Below are positions 36,331-47,203 of a stretch of 64,000 nt of DNA, in pieces; the first letter of the stretch is position 1; each line of letters opens with the position of its first letter. The DNA is taken from contig JAQFVV010012673.1 in assembly GCA_028023455.1 (NCBI GenBank), positions 916,567 to 980,566 of the forward strand, in the 5' to 3' direction. Below the pieces are notes generated by a model. That model did not search any database and was not told the DNA's origin. It was given only the letters and a program-made list of their open reading frames with translations. The position numbers were made by a program, and so were the translations under genes. The stretch comes from Epiperipatus broadwayi. Taxonomy: Eukaryota; Onychophora; Udeonychophora; Euonychophora; Peripatidae.

Positions 36331-36657
36331 TTGATGACAACTTTTTATTTAGGTACTTACAACTGCAGATCGCTTTTAATTGAAGGAAGATTGCAAGAGT
36401 TAGGAGAAGAACTGTCTTATATTAAATGGGGCATTATTGGACTTTATGAAGTTAGAAGAAAAGGTGAAGAAACAACTGATTTAAAAAATGGACAAATACT
36501 CTACTATAAAGGCACAAATATTGGAAATACAAGTCGAATAGGATTCATTTTAAATAAAAAATGGAAGAATAACATTGTGGAGATTGATGGTGTATCAGAC
36601 AGAGTGGCAAGATTAGTTTACAACTTCAACTTAATAGCAGATACCAAATGCAGATAA
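36331..36657 (+). pseudogene. RTE AP-endonuclease fragment, N-terminal 108 codons
   Basis: Reads 'GTYNCRSLLIEGRLQEL', 'KWGIIGLYEVRRKGEE' and 'GFILNKKWKNNI', the start of an RTE endonuclease, with the conserved Asn of TYN and Glu of EVRRKGEE. The frame ends at 36657 and continues in the next frame. Confidence 0.7.
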
Positions 36658-36938
36658 TTCAGGTTTATGCGCCAACAAGTTCTCATAGTGATGAAGTTAT
36701 AGAAGATTTTTATATGGATGTACAAAAGGTTTTTGGTCAGAGTAAACAACATTTTAAAATTGTTATGGGAGACTTTAATGATAGAATTGGTAAAGAAATG
36801 AAAGATGAAAATGTTGTAGATAATTTTGGTTATGGTAATAGGAATGAGAGAGGACATAGACTTGAGGAGTTTGCAGAAAAAGAAAAACTTTATATTATGA
36901 ATTCTTTTTTTTTTTTTGAGAAAAATGTGAGAAGCTAA
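36648..36938 (+). pseudogene. RTE AP-endonuclease fragment, continuation in shifted frame
   Basis: Reads 'MQIIQVYAPTSSHSDEV' and 'KIVMGDFNDRIGKE'; the GDFN motif is a catalytic signature of AP-type endonucleases. It overlaps the previous frame by 10 nt, showing one frameshift. It ends just after the deletion junction. Confidence 0.7.
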
Positions 36939-37019
36939 AGTTAGGAAAAAATGGATTGAACTTGGAGAAACCTTCATCCTGTAGTAGATTGATAATGGTT
37001 GATGATGATGATGATGAAA

Positions 37020-37450
37020 CAAAAATCATGTGATGTCTTGGTACTCAGTGATGTCTTATTACTTTGTCCTAATTCTGGCCAAAGAATAAAAGTGTCTAAA
37101 ATTATTTTACAAAACTTATGGTCTTCATAATATACAGAAATGGAACTGTCTTCATGTCTTCATAACTATTGGATTGAAAGAATAACAGTTGTTTCAATTT
37201 ATAATAATAATTTGATAGCATAACAAAAATGAAAAATAGCTGCCAGAGAAAGATGCATCGCATCCAAAAGGTTCAATTACACTTTTCAAAAAACTGATGA
37301 AAACCATGAGCTAGAAATATTCCTGGGAATATTGGATAGAGAAATACTGGATAAGAACTTATTAAGTATTACCATATGGCTTCATCTATTGATTAATATA
37401 TCTTACATTAAATGGCATATAAGTAGTGAGAATAGAAAAGTATTCTTATG
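37020..37450 (+). repeat. diverged repeat related to 35700-35960, with hammerhead trace
   Basis: Blocks ATAACAAAAAT, GATGCATCGCATCC, ATATTGGATAGAG and TTACATTAAATGGCATATAAG parallel those at 35690-35950. CTGATGA at 37303 followed by GAAATATTCC and TGGGAATATTGG is a barely recognisable hammerhead. The RTE copy lies between the two repeats. Confidence 0.4.
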
Positions 37451-37696
37451 ATAAGCATGTGATATATTGTTGTTTGAGTGCACTTTGATATCCATTTTAT
37501 GATACAATCTACAATATGTTTAGGCTCCATTGACCTAAAATTACAAAATCAAGTTGTAGTTAGTACACAAATTTGTAAAACAATAGTTTTGATTTCAAAA
37601 TCTTCAAATATTGCACCAGCAATAACCTTTCTTTCTAAACATGCATGCCAATTTCAAGTCCAAAAAAAAAGTAAAAATTAAACAAAATAATAATAA

Positions 37697-38530
37697 GGAA
37701 CTATAATGTTCTTTCCATTGAATCCAATCAAATTATATACTATCCTTTTTTTGAAAAACTTTATTTATTCTCATCAATCATATAAACATATTCACATATT
37801 AAAACATTCAATGTTTCAACCACTTTTTTCTGTAGTCATTTTCAAGGATTTATAAAATTACATATTTATATCATTATTATTACAAATAAAATTAACACAT
37901 AAAAATGTATATACCCTTATCATAAAAAGCAATAACATTTCCCTTTCATCCACACATACATCTTTTTTACATATGGAGTACATAATATAATCCATATTTA
38001 CTTACTTTTTTTTTCTCCAAATATTTTCTTTTTTTACACACATACACTTCTTTATATATATATATATAATACCAATAAATTTTTCTTTTTGTCCTTTTTA
38101 TACTCTTAACCAATTACTTTAAACCAATACCTTTTTCATATGTTTTTTAAAATTGTTTTTATTTTAAACTACATTTTATATAATTCATTCTATTTAAGGC
38201 TAAAGCAATGTTTGAATGATAGAAATTCAAATGTAAAGAATTTGGACATATAGATTTTAAGATAATGTTAGAAAAAGTAAAATTATATAAAGAGTGATAA
38301 AATAAAGAAAATAAACTTTATATATAAAGAGAGAAAAACTTGTCTTAAATAGAATGAATTATATAAAAGATAATTAAAAAAAGTATAAAAAAGGTACTGG
38401 TTTAAATTTGATTGGTTAAGGACATAAAAAGGACTTATAGTATTTTTCATATATATAAAAAAATGTGTATGTAAAAAAAGGAAAAAGTTTGGAAAGAAAA
38501 AAAAAGTAAATAAATGTGGATTATATTATG

Positions 38531-38545
<15 letters not shown>
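37697..38545. mobile_element. giant palindromic element: left arm, centre and inner right arm
   Basis: 37965-38190 is mirrored by 38335-38545 (e.g. TACATAATATAATCCATATT against GGATTATATTATGTA; TAATTCATTCTATTTAAG against CTTAAATAGAATGAATTA), centred near 38260. The outer 37697-37945 has no partner here but is mirrored 12 kb away at 50217-50475. The whole was therefore a ~1.1-kb foldback whose right arm was split. Confidence 0.75.

Positions 38546-38580
<35 letters not shown>
38532..38580. repeat. (TA)n microsatellite, left edge of 11.7-kb insertion
   Basis: Pure TA tract replacing about 28 bp of the palindrome arm and bounding the insertion on its left. Confidence 0.9.
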
Positions 38581-38583
<3 letters not shown>

Positions 38584-39503
38584 GCCCTTTTGTATGGGTC
38601 ACCATTTAAGTTTTGTGCTAATCTAGTAGAAAATTTTAAATTTAAGAAGTGTTTTAAAAATGTGATGTTGACTTTGCTTGTGATAATGTTACCATAAGTT
38701 TAAGTAAAGCAATCTATGAGTGTTTGATATGTGAATTGTGTTGATATTGAGAGGATATTTAAAATGATGATGATTATGATGTAATACTGCATTAATAAAT
38801 TTAATAACAAATGTTGAAGCTAAAGTATTTAAAAGACAAGTTTAAATTAGACAAAGATATTTATTTAATTTAAAATATATGTTAAAAGTGAATAGAAATA
38901 TTTTAAATTATAAGTACTTAAATTGAGATTAATATTTGATTTTAATCATATCAAATAATTATTTTAAAATCTGATGTAATATCTTATTTATTTTTAAAAA
39001 TAAATATTTATTTTAAAAAAGCAATTGTTAAGTTATTTTTAGATTATGGGAAGCGTTTCTTGTATTGTAAAAACAGATGTTAATTAGAGATACACACACA
39101 CATGCTTGGAAGCTTTCTCATAAAGTTGCAAAACTATTTTAAAATTATGTTGTGAAATTTATAAATAATACGTGAGTTATCACGAGATAAAAATAAAGAT
39201 ATTAATGTAAAATATTAAACCTGATTTTTAAAAAATATTGTCTTAAAAATATAACGTATTTAAAAAGATTTAGTTTATTTTAAATGATCTTATAAAAGTT
39301 AAGATTTAAATTAAGTGAGAAAGAATATTTTAAAAAAATGTTTAATAGATTTGAATAAACGATAAAAATTATTTTTAAAATGTAATAATATTAAATATTA
39401 AATAAGTCATTATTTTATTTTAATAGTGTGTTGATTAATATGTAAATAAGCCAGCAAAGTTTGATTGTTTAAACGTACCAATCAGATGTGGAGTCTCTTC
39501 GAG

Positions 39504-39511
39504 TATAAAAG
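39504..39511 (+). promoter_or_regulatory. TATA box of TAE4
   Basis: TATAAAAG with CCAATCAG 25 nt upstream and a CT-rich possible start region 30-40 nt downstream. Confidence 0.5.
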
Positions 39512-39747
39512 CTGGATTCAATTGTTGAAGGGGGCTCTCTCTCTGTAATTAAATTTCTAAGTTAATCGTGCTATTGAGAAAATAGCCAAGTAAATTCATA
39601 AACGCTCTTAAAATCAATTTTAAAATCATAAGAGTGTTATTGTATATAATTTTATAATTTTTTTAAAAATGATAAGTATGCAGTAGAAACTTAATAATTC
39701 CCTATTGGTCTTCTCAATATCGAAACTCAATTTACGTATGAATAATC

Positions 39748-39900
39748 ATGGAAACATCACGTATCGGAGAAATATATCAGAAACTTTATGCTAGAGAAAT
39801 AATAGACGCTGGATTAGTACATGAAACTACGAGATGGAGAAAAGTAGTATTTTGGACTATGAATAGTTTTAAAAGTTTAAATTACTATTGTCTATTATAA
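39748..39900 (+). CDS. short leader ORF of TAE4 (50 codons)
   Basis: METSRIGEIYQKLYAREIID, then AGLVHETTRWRK and a hydrophobic/aromatic end. A possible donor (AAA|GTAGTA) follows RWRK. The G+C is higher than its flanks. It is preceded by an overlapping 18-codon ATG frame at 39738. No family is recognised; the position relative to the TATA box parallels the other elements of this set. Confidence 0.3.
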   Translation: METSRIGEIYQKLYAREIIDAGLVHETTRWRKVVFWTMNSFKSLNYYCLL

Positions 39901-42850
39901 ATAGATATTTTAAAAAATATGAATACTTCTATAGAAAGAAAGTATTTTTGCAGATTTTAAAAAGATTAAAATGTATATCTTAAGTAAAGATATAAGAAGT
40001 AGTAAGTTTAATAAATACTTGCCTTGTTAAGTCTTTGTGCTTAAAAGACTAAATATTGACGATTTGAAAAGGCAAATAGATTATAAATATGATTATTTAA
40101 AATCGTAATATAATAAAATTATTATTATTGAAGTAGTCTAAAACGCTGGTCGTTATAGATGGAGAAATTAATTCTTACCTGAATATGTTATTTATAAATG
40201 TGCAAGTAATACATGGATGTCCAAATCAAATCAAACTAAGCCAAGCAAGCCAAGTTGATGAAAATAATTCAATGTAAAATAATTTATAAACTATAAATTA
40301 ATTTAGAAATAATAATTTTAAATAATAATCTATGAAGAACTGGATCCAGAACTTATAAACTATTTTTAAATTTTATTTGTTTTCTTGTTGGAACTTATTT
40401 TTTTTTTTTAAAAAAAAGAACGTTATTATTTTTTTTATAAACTTTCAAGAAACGTGATACAACGGAACAGGAAATAGTGTTCTATTGACTTTATACGTAG
40501 GATATTTGTTAGAACTTTTATGGTAGAACAAAAGACGTCGCTGGAAATACGTAATATGAATTTTTATTTTATTTATTTAACATAAAATTTAAAATATTAT
40601 TAAACTATTAAAAGTAGGTTAGGTACATTTATTAAATAATAACTTAAAAATAATATAATAATTAATTACATAAATTTATTTTATAATTAATATAACACGG
40701 AATATTCTAATGAATGTTTACGAGTATAAATGTGAATGATTTTTATTTTATGAAGCTGCAAATTTCGAAGAATGCTGGGTAGCAGACTGGACATTATTAT
40801 TATGGTAAAAATATTGTATAATGATTTGTAATGAATTTAATATGTTTTCTTTAGATCAACTGAATGTTATATTGTTATAGAATGAATGGATAGATATTTT
40901 ATGAAAACACATACATTATATTGGCAACGAACTTTATTAAAATATGCATAATTTTAATTTATAAGATAAACCTGATACAACATTATGTAAGAAGCTTAGA
41001 AATAATTATATGATTCTTTCATAAATAAATTTTGATATTTTATTATGTTATAGTATTAGAATTATATTTATTCTTTATTTAGGTAATTATTTTATTATTT
41101 GCAAGATAAGAATAGATTTGAAAAGACTCTATTTTTTTTGTATTTTGTTTTATTAAATAAGTTAAGTTGCGTTTTAGGTAAAAGCTTATATTTGGATTGA
41201 AAGGTTACTAAATATAAATGATGTAGTATAGGTAATTTGGATGATGAATATTTTATTTAAAGTTGATGTTTGTTTTCCGGAAATTTTAGATAAGTTTAGA
41301 ATATGTTTTATAGATAGAAATTTATCAGAAAGGATTAAAATAACACATAAAGTAAAGTAATGATTTTTTTTACACAGAAAAGAATCATAGAATTTATCTA
41401 AGGTAATGCTTTATGAATTTAGAATTGATAAATGATTTAAATAATAATATTTGAACAATAGAGATATATAGTGCATATTTGATAAAACATATAACAGGAA
41501 TTACATTAAGTAAAGTATAATTACAGTCAATTATTTGTTTTACATTACAAAGATACATTAATTTTATAAAGCTATTAAGAAATGCTAATAATAAAGTGAA
41601 TACATGATAATACATTATAAATGGTAATACTTAGTTAATGTAGCTATTTAATAAGTAGAGCTACATTATGTACACATGTTACATAAATAGTCTTGACATA
41701 TATTATTATTTGAAGGAATTATAGTACATTACTATTTATTTTTAAAAAAATCTAAGTTTTGGAAAAACACACTGTAATATTATTAATATAGCATTTGAAG
41801 GAATGTATAGTTATTTATTGTGTACATAGATTAGTAATATTATAAGCCTCTTATATTTGTATTTCTTATTTTCATTTTATTTGTTGTCATAAATTCTAAA
41901 CTGTAAATAGTGTAAATAAATTTTATTTGAAGTTATTGTAAATAAATTTGTCAATTTGTTTTAAAAGTGTGTCAAGTTTCATTATTTTTCGCCACAGCAT
42001 TTTGACATCAGATGATTTGAAATAAACATAATATTTGCACAAAATGAATTTGTTATTATTACTTAGAATTGAATACCATATTTGCTTAACATTATTTTAT
42101 AAGAATTGATTGACATGAACATAAATATTACAATGGTCATAAGATGATTATAATGCACATTATAAGAATACAATATTATTTACTGCCACAGATTATTAAG
42201 TATAAGATTTTGATCTATTTTAAAATGAAGATACCATATGAAATAAAAGATATACATGTGATTGTTTATTCATTTAATGATTGATTATATAATAGAAATA
42301 GATGAGATTAAATTACACTCTAAGATTAGTATTATTTATTATTAGTATTAAAATAAGTTAGGTGTATTTAAGTTTGATATAAAATCCCACATCATACTTA
42401 TTTACATGAGTTATTATTATTTTAAAACTGAGAAGAACCTGAGATTATTTAATTATATTTTAAGTTAAAAGTTAGGAATTATTTTAGTATTATTAAAGAT
42501 AATTCATTTCATTTAAAAGTCATAAGAATGCTATAAATGTAGTGATAATATGATAAGGTAGTGGTAGTATTCTTATGCCATTGAGATGGTATCTTGGAAG
42601 ATATTAACTCAGTGTAAATCTGCTTATTACTTTGTAACTTTACTTCACAGTCTCATAATTTTAATTAAATACTTATTTAATTAATATAATCTGGAACTAT
42701 ATTGATTTGGATAATTAATAATAAATTTGATTAAGATGTGATAATACAAAAGTATATTAAAGATAGATATGCAAATTTTAATTAAGCATAATAATGTATC
42801 TGAGCTAGTTGTATTTTAAACTATTTTATATATCAAGAAGTAAGGGTACA

Positions 42851-42869
42851 ATATATATGTATTTTAAAC

Positions 42870-42911
<42 letters not shown>
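42851..42911. repeat. (TA)n-rich junction between TAE4 and Gag element
   Basis: TA tracts with a short interruption (GTATTTTAAACTATTTT); the pure part is 42873-42911. It separates two adjacent insertions in one microsatellite. Confidence 0.85.
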
Positions 42912-42914
<3 letters not shown>

Positions 42915-43007
42915 AACTGAAATAATGGATCATTTTCTATCAATTTATTATTATTTCTGTTACAAATGTCCTTCATTCAGTTACAAATATCCATTATTTA
43001 AGTTACA
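42912..43007 (+). repeat. 5' LTR end (96 bp, TGTAAC...GTTACA)
   Basis: Ends in inverted repeats TGTAACTGAAATAATGGAT and ATCCATTATTTAAGTTACA. From 42921 it matches 50037-50120 almost base for base (apart from a 3-bp ATT difference). Either this is a very short LTR or the 5' part was lost. Confidence 0.5.
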
Positions 43008-43009
43008 AA

Positions 43010-43030
43010 TGGCACGCCAACTAGGGCTCG
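43010..43030 (+). promoter_or_regulatory. primer-binding-site-like sequence
   Basis: TGGCACGCCAACTAGGGCTC lies 2 nt after the LTR terminus, where a tRNA-primed minus-strand start belongs. It resembles the TGGCGCCCAAC...GGGGCTCG type seen after LTRs of many animal Gypsy/BEL elements, with changes. Confidence 0.4.
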
Positions 43031-43640
43031 AAATAAGCCAAATAAGGGCTTGAAATACACCACATACCTGAGAGATGTGTAGTATATAATGATGACAGAT
43101 GTATAGTTTGAAAAAAAAAAGAATTTTTTTTTATTATTAGATACAAATATTTTGGCCTGATGTTTAGATGATGATGAGTACTGTTATTGCATTTTTGATG
43201 ATGATAAATAAATACAGCCATTAAACAGCTTAATTTCAATTTTTAAAATATAAAGATATCACAACTTATAATAAGTGTTAAAGTTAATAGCACTGTTTTT
43301 TTTTAAATATTTTCTTATCAGTGAAATATAGTGTTGCTGCTAGATAAGCATAAAAATATTAATAGTCTTGAATTGTAGAATAATAATTTTGTTCATATTT
43401 GAAAGGTTTGTGTAATAGAAAATCTATGATTTTGGAGGTTGGATTGGATATTTGATTGTTGGAGTTTGGTTGGTTGTGTTACAGTTTTGATGATGGATGG
43501 AGAATTTTTGTCATTGCCTTGAGGATGTGATGTGTTCATGCGACTGGTGAATGATTTATCTCATTCACTGCTCCAACCCAGATTATAATATCAGTTATTA
43601 TTTATCATGAAGCAGTTAACAGTATGCCTGCCATGATTTC

Positions 43641-43830
43641 TCCTCTAAGACTCCAGAGAGAGCAAGGCATAGTTTTTTTTCTGATACACAATATTTTGCC
43701 TCTAAGACTCCAGAGAGAGCAAGGCAGTATTTTGTTTTACTGATATATAATTGTTGCCTCTAAGACTTTAAAGATAAGCAAGGCAGTATTTGACGAATTA
43801 AAGCCCCTAAGACTTGGAAGTAAGCAGGAC
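43641..43830 (+). repeat. leader hairpin repeats, 4 units of ~47-58 bp
   Basis: Units start at 43641, 43698, 43756 and 43803. Each has (G)CCTCTAAGACT...GCAAGGCA, in which TGCCT and AGGCA can pair as a hairpin; the fourth unit is altered (GCCCC...GCAGGAC). They lie between the PBS and gag, where retroelement packaging and dimerisation signals sit; that role is inference. Confidence 0.6.
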
Positions 43831-44500
43831 AATGCAACAGTGTTTGCAATAAACTATTATGGGTTGTATTAGCTTAGAGTGATTGAATTGGGGTGATCAT
43901 CTGAGTGTTCATGGAACATTGTATGCTTTGAGTGCAGTGATTGAATTTCTTTTATCTATCTCATGATTGTGAATTGCTAATCATTCTTTTGGCTGTCAAT
44001 ATCTGTCAGATCTCTAGAAGGATAGATGAGTATATGAATAACTTGAGATGTGAACTCTATTATAAATATAGGCACATATGTTATATAAGTAATTTTTTTT
44101 CTTTTGCTTAGTGTATTAAAATAGAGCATAGAGAGAGTTAAGTTTTATAAAAGCATGAAAAACTAGACAAATGATGGTATAAAAAGGACACACTAATACA
44201 GAGATAGCTTTTTCTTAAATAAATGTTTTAAGTAGAACTATGACCTCATACTTTATCAATCATATATAGGTAAAGAAAAAAGAGTGATGATGGAGGTTAA
44301 GTTAATTAAAGGCACTTAAGATATAGATAGATTGATGGGGAAAATTATGGCTGAGAAAGAGTGGTTGGAAATTTTAAAGTATATGGGTGGATAGATAAAG
44401 GTGTTTGACTCTGGATGTATAGGAAGTCAGGGAGCAGAACATAATAAATCAAACAGAATAAAGTAGAACAGAATCAGTAATATAAATATTTTATAAATTT

Positions 44501-45547
44501 ATGATGGAGCAAGAAAAAGAATTAACTATTGAGGGAATGGAAGTAGAAAAGCAAGGCCCGCCAGAGTGGTTGCAAGTTCTAATGAGTAAAATAGATCAAC
44601 AATCACAAGAGATGAAGGAAATAAAACAAGAGATAAATCAGAAATTTGATCAACAATCACAAGAAATAAATCAGAAATTTGATCTACAATCTCAAAAATT
44701 TGATACTAAACTAGATCAACAATCACAAGAAATGAATCAGAAATTTGATAATAAATTTGATCAACAATCACAAGAGATGAAAGAAATGAGGCAAGATATA
44801 AACCAGATGTTGGATCAGCATTTCAAAGAAATGGATCAGAAAATGGATCAGCACTTCCAAACAATTCGTGAGTCTTTTAATGGACAGTCTAAGAGACTTG
44901 ATAATAAGATGGATCAATCATCGCAAGAAATGAATAATCAAGTAACTGATTCAAGTAAAGAGACAAATGACAGGATGACCAGCCCAGAACAAGAAATAGT
45001 GCCAGAGAGTTGTGTGACTATAATCAAGCCATATGAAAATGATGAGGTAGCTGCTGTTCAAGAACAGTGTAATCCCAAAGAGGATATACACAGTGAGATA
45101 CATAACCTAGAAGTAAAGGTAGCCACTGTACAGGAACAAATTGACCTCAGGAAAGATGTAATGAGCAAAGCTAGTTTCTTAGAATTAAAGATAGCTGCTG
45201 TACAAAAACAGAGTAATTCCAAAGAGGATATATACAGTGAGATACATAACCTAGAAATAAAGGTAGCCACTGTACAGGAACAAATTAACCTCAGGAAAGA
45301 TGTAGTCAGTAAAGCTAGTTTCTTGGAATTGAAGATAGCTGCTGATGTATATGCCCCAGTAAGTATAGCAGACAAGTTTGGGACATTGGGAGCTACCAAA
45401 AGGATAGCTGAAAGTTATCATAGAAAGGAGGAGAGCTATGGCTATAAAGTCTCCAATATGAGAATGGGAAGAAACCAGTTAGGACGACAATTTCCCACAA
45501 AACCCGGCAAACCAAACATAGGAATGCCTGGGAATATATATATATGA
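44501..45547 (+). CDS. Gag-like coiled-coil repeat protein (348 aa)
   Basis: Longest ORF in the window. Residues 1-25 are an acidic start (MMEQEKELTIEGMEVEKQGP). Residues 28-145 are a run of short repeats built on DQQSQEM/NQKFD, strongly predicted by eye to form a coiled coil. Residues 183-230 and 231-280 are two ~48-residue tandem repeats (KEDIHSEIHNLEVKVATVQE type). Residues 281-345 are a basic/proline-rich module (ADVYAPVSIADKFG ... FPTKPGKPNIGMPG). There is no CCHC zinc knuckle or protease. ATG 44501 (with a second ATG at 44504) follows many stops. Similar coiled-coil N-termini occur in arthropod Gypsy-type Gags, but I cannot assign a clade. It could also be a captured host-like protein. 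Confidence 0.6.
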   Translation: MMEQEKELTIEGMEVEKQGPPEWLQVLMSKIDQQSQEMKEIKQEINQKFDQQSQEINQKFDLQSQKFDTKLDQQSQEMNQKFDNKFDQQSQEMKEMRQDINQMLDQHFKEMDQKMDQHFQTIRESFNGQSKRLDNKMDQSSQEMNNQVTDSSKETNDRMTSPEQEIVPESCVTIIKPYENDEVAAVQEQCNPKEDIHSEIHNLEVKVATVQEQIDLRKDVMSKASFLELKIAAVQKQSNSKEDIYSEIHNLEIKVATVQEQINLRKDVVSKASFLELKIAADVYAPVSIADKFGTLGATKRIAESYHRKEESYGYKVSNMRMGRNQLGRQFPTKPGKPNIGMPGNIYI

Positions 45548-45837
45548 TAGCGGAGGATGTGTACTCCCCAATAAGAGTGGCAGACCTGTTGGATGCCCTG
45601 GGAGTTATAGAAAGTAAAGCTGAAGGTTATTCTAGAAGGGAGGAGAGATATAGTTATAAGATCTCCACCATTAGGATTATGAATAATCAGTTAGGCCGAC
45701 CCTATCCCACAAAACCTAGCAAACCGAATATAAGTAGGCATGGGAACAACTTCAATGATCTAAGTGAAAATTGTAGACCCATGATCAAGGAAAATCAAAT
45801 AGCAAATTGTTCTGAATCAGTAAGTAATGATACATGA
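45544..45837 (+). CDS. second Gag-like module ORF (97 aa), overlapping the first by 4 nt
   Basis: MIAEDVYSPIRVADLLDALG onward repeats the terminal module of the preceding ORF (residues 281-345), with about 45 % identity and the shared RPYPTKPSKPNI motif, then a short hydrophilic tail. The ATG overlaps the TGA of the upstream ORF within a TATATATATGA run, in the -1 frame. The break lies in a short TA repeat, so slippage there is a likely cause; a programmed shift or reinitiation are alternatives. The module was evidently duplicated in tandem. Confidence 0.5.
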   Translation: MIAEDVYSPIRVADLLDALGVIESKAEGYSRREERYSYKISTIRIMNNQLGRPYPTKPSKPNISRHGNNFNDLSENCRPMIKENQIANCSESVSNDT

Positions 45838-47177
45838 AGAACACTTGTTAATAGTTCATGAGGATAGTCATCAATAAAAGACCATAGTCAAATTTGTATT
45901 GAAAAAGAAAAAAACATGCATATATTAAGCATTTGGTTTATGGTTTAGGGAGGTAGTTTCATAAGAGACTATCGGAAATTTGTTTTTGTTTGGGAGTGAG
46001 GCAAATGTACATATATGTATGTTCTCATGTCCCACACATATATTATTTAACTGAGAAAAAAAATTTCTTTTATATAAATAGATTTATGTGTACGTATATT
46101 ATATGTGTAATATATAGTTGATAAATTAATAAGTGGTGAATGAATATAATGTTGTAAGAAATGATATTTTAATATGTTATTTTTCTTATTAAATAATTAA
46201 TATATTCACTTATTTAGTTTTATTTCTGTAAAATAAAACATTAAGAAAGAAAGTGTCAAATAGAGTGATCTAGATAAGAGATTGAGATTTGAAAATGTAC
46301 ACATGCAAAAGAGTGTGAAAGAATGGGAACGTCTGTTTAAACACAAAACGTTTTTAACACCTATTGCTGGTGGCTATAGATTGCCAGCTTTGTTGTATTG
46401 TTTTTATCTGTATCTAAGATTTTTTTTTTAAAGAGAGAGGTGCTTTGAGGAGGTAAAGGTGATTATTAATTTTCTTGTAAAATCGCGATAGTACATCAAC
46501 TTGTCAAACTCTGATTTTTTTAATTTTATCTCAAGATAAGATATGCAGGTGGTCATTTTCTTTGACCAAGATTCGCAATAAAAATGAATAAAATGTTTAA
46601 AACTGACTCAGTATCATTATTATTAAGGAAAGATGTAACTCAGTCATTATTAATTTAGAGACTCACTCAGTCATTATTATTAAACAGAGATGTAACTCTC
46701 ACTCAATTTTTTCCTCGTTATTAATGTTGAAAAAAAAAGAAAAAGGGAAAGTGGGCGATTTGATTTTTTTTTTACTCTTTAAAAATTGAAAAAGGGAAAA
46801 GAAGGAAAAGACTCTTGTATAAAGTCAAAATAGACGAAGATGTGCGGATATACAAGTAATTCCCAGAAATATTAATATTGAAAAAAGAGGGAAAATGGAA
46901 CAAAATTGAATTTATAAGAAGAGGTTATTGACAATTCTATGAAATGAGATTAACATATTTTTCTGAGTATAATACCATGACTCTGCATTGCTAAACCATT
47001 TTTTTCTGCTTCCTGATTAATACAGAATGAGTTAAAATCACTAATCTACTGTGGTCTCATATACCAATCAAATAATAACCAACAAAATGAAAGAGTTTGA
47101 AGCCAACCACACAAGCTATATGAAATGCTTCTTTTCTGGCTCCTGGTCTATTCTAGGCTCATTACCTTTGGATGGAT
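45838..47177. other. 3' non-coding region of the Gag element
   Basis: No pol domain in any frame. Purine-rich tracts at about 45992-46005 (GGGAGTGAGGCAAA followed by TGTACAT) and 46730-46810 could be alternative polypurine tracts. Confidence 0.35.
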
Positions 47178-47203
47178 GGAGAAGAGGAAGGAAGAGGAAG
47201 AGA
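47168..47203 (+). promoter_or_regulatory. candidate polypurine tract
   Basis: An almost pure purine run (AAGAGGAAGGAAGAGGAAG core) ends AAAA and is followed by TGTATAAATT. A PPT directly before a TG... 3' LTR start would look like this. If right, the 3' LTR spans about 47204-50120. No matching 5' LTR of that length exists, so this is tentative. Confidence 0.3.

Larger units (their letters stand above)
36331..37017 (+). mobile_element. internally deleted RTE element (EN start joined to 3' end)
   Basis: The 5' part encodes the AP-endonuclease start. At about 36926 the sequence jumps to the last ~90 bp of the element ('RKKWIELGETFIL') and a (GAT)n tail at 36993-37017. Relative to 4322-7115 about 2.1 kb is missing. 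The junction lies at a short shared GAGAA. It still carries both ends, so it could have been copied in trans. Confidence 0.75.
38581..42850 (+). mobile_element. LTR-like (TA)n-targeted element TAE4, 4270 bp
   Basis: Begins TGTGCCCTT after (TA)n and ends AAGGGTACA before (TA)n, giving a 9-bp inverted terminus with one mismatch. It contains CCAAT at 39479, TATA at 39504 and an ORF at 39748. The promoter lies about 0.9 kb in. Most of the remainder is AT-rich without coding potential. A long solo LTR is the simplest model. It may instead be a damaged 5' LTR of the Gag element that follows, but I see no match to the 3' end of that element. Confidence 0.5.

Noticed and set aside
36618-37022. 134-codon minus-strand ORF beginning MFHHHHHQP
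   Set aside because: Antisense of the RTE endonuclease fragment and its (GAT)n tail.
38581-43007. Reading 38581-43007 as the complete 4.4-kb 5' LTR of the Gag element
   Set aside because: I found no similarity between 38581-42850 and the 3' half (46-50 kb) beyond the terminal ~85 bp, so kept as two adjacent elements.
45058-45399. 113-codon minus-strand ORF
   Set aside because: Antisense shadow of the Gag-like ORF.
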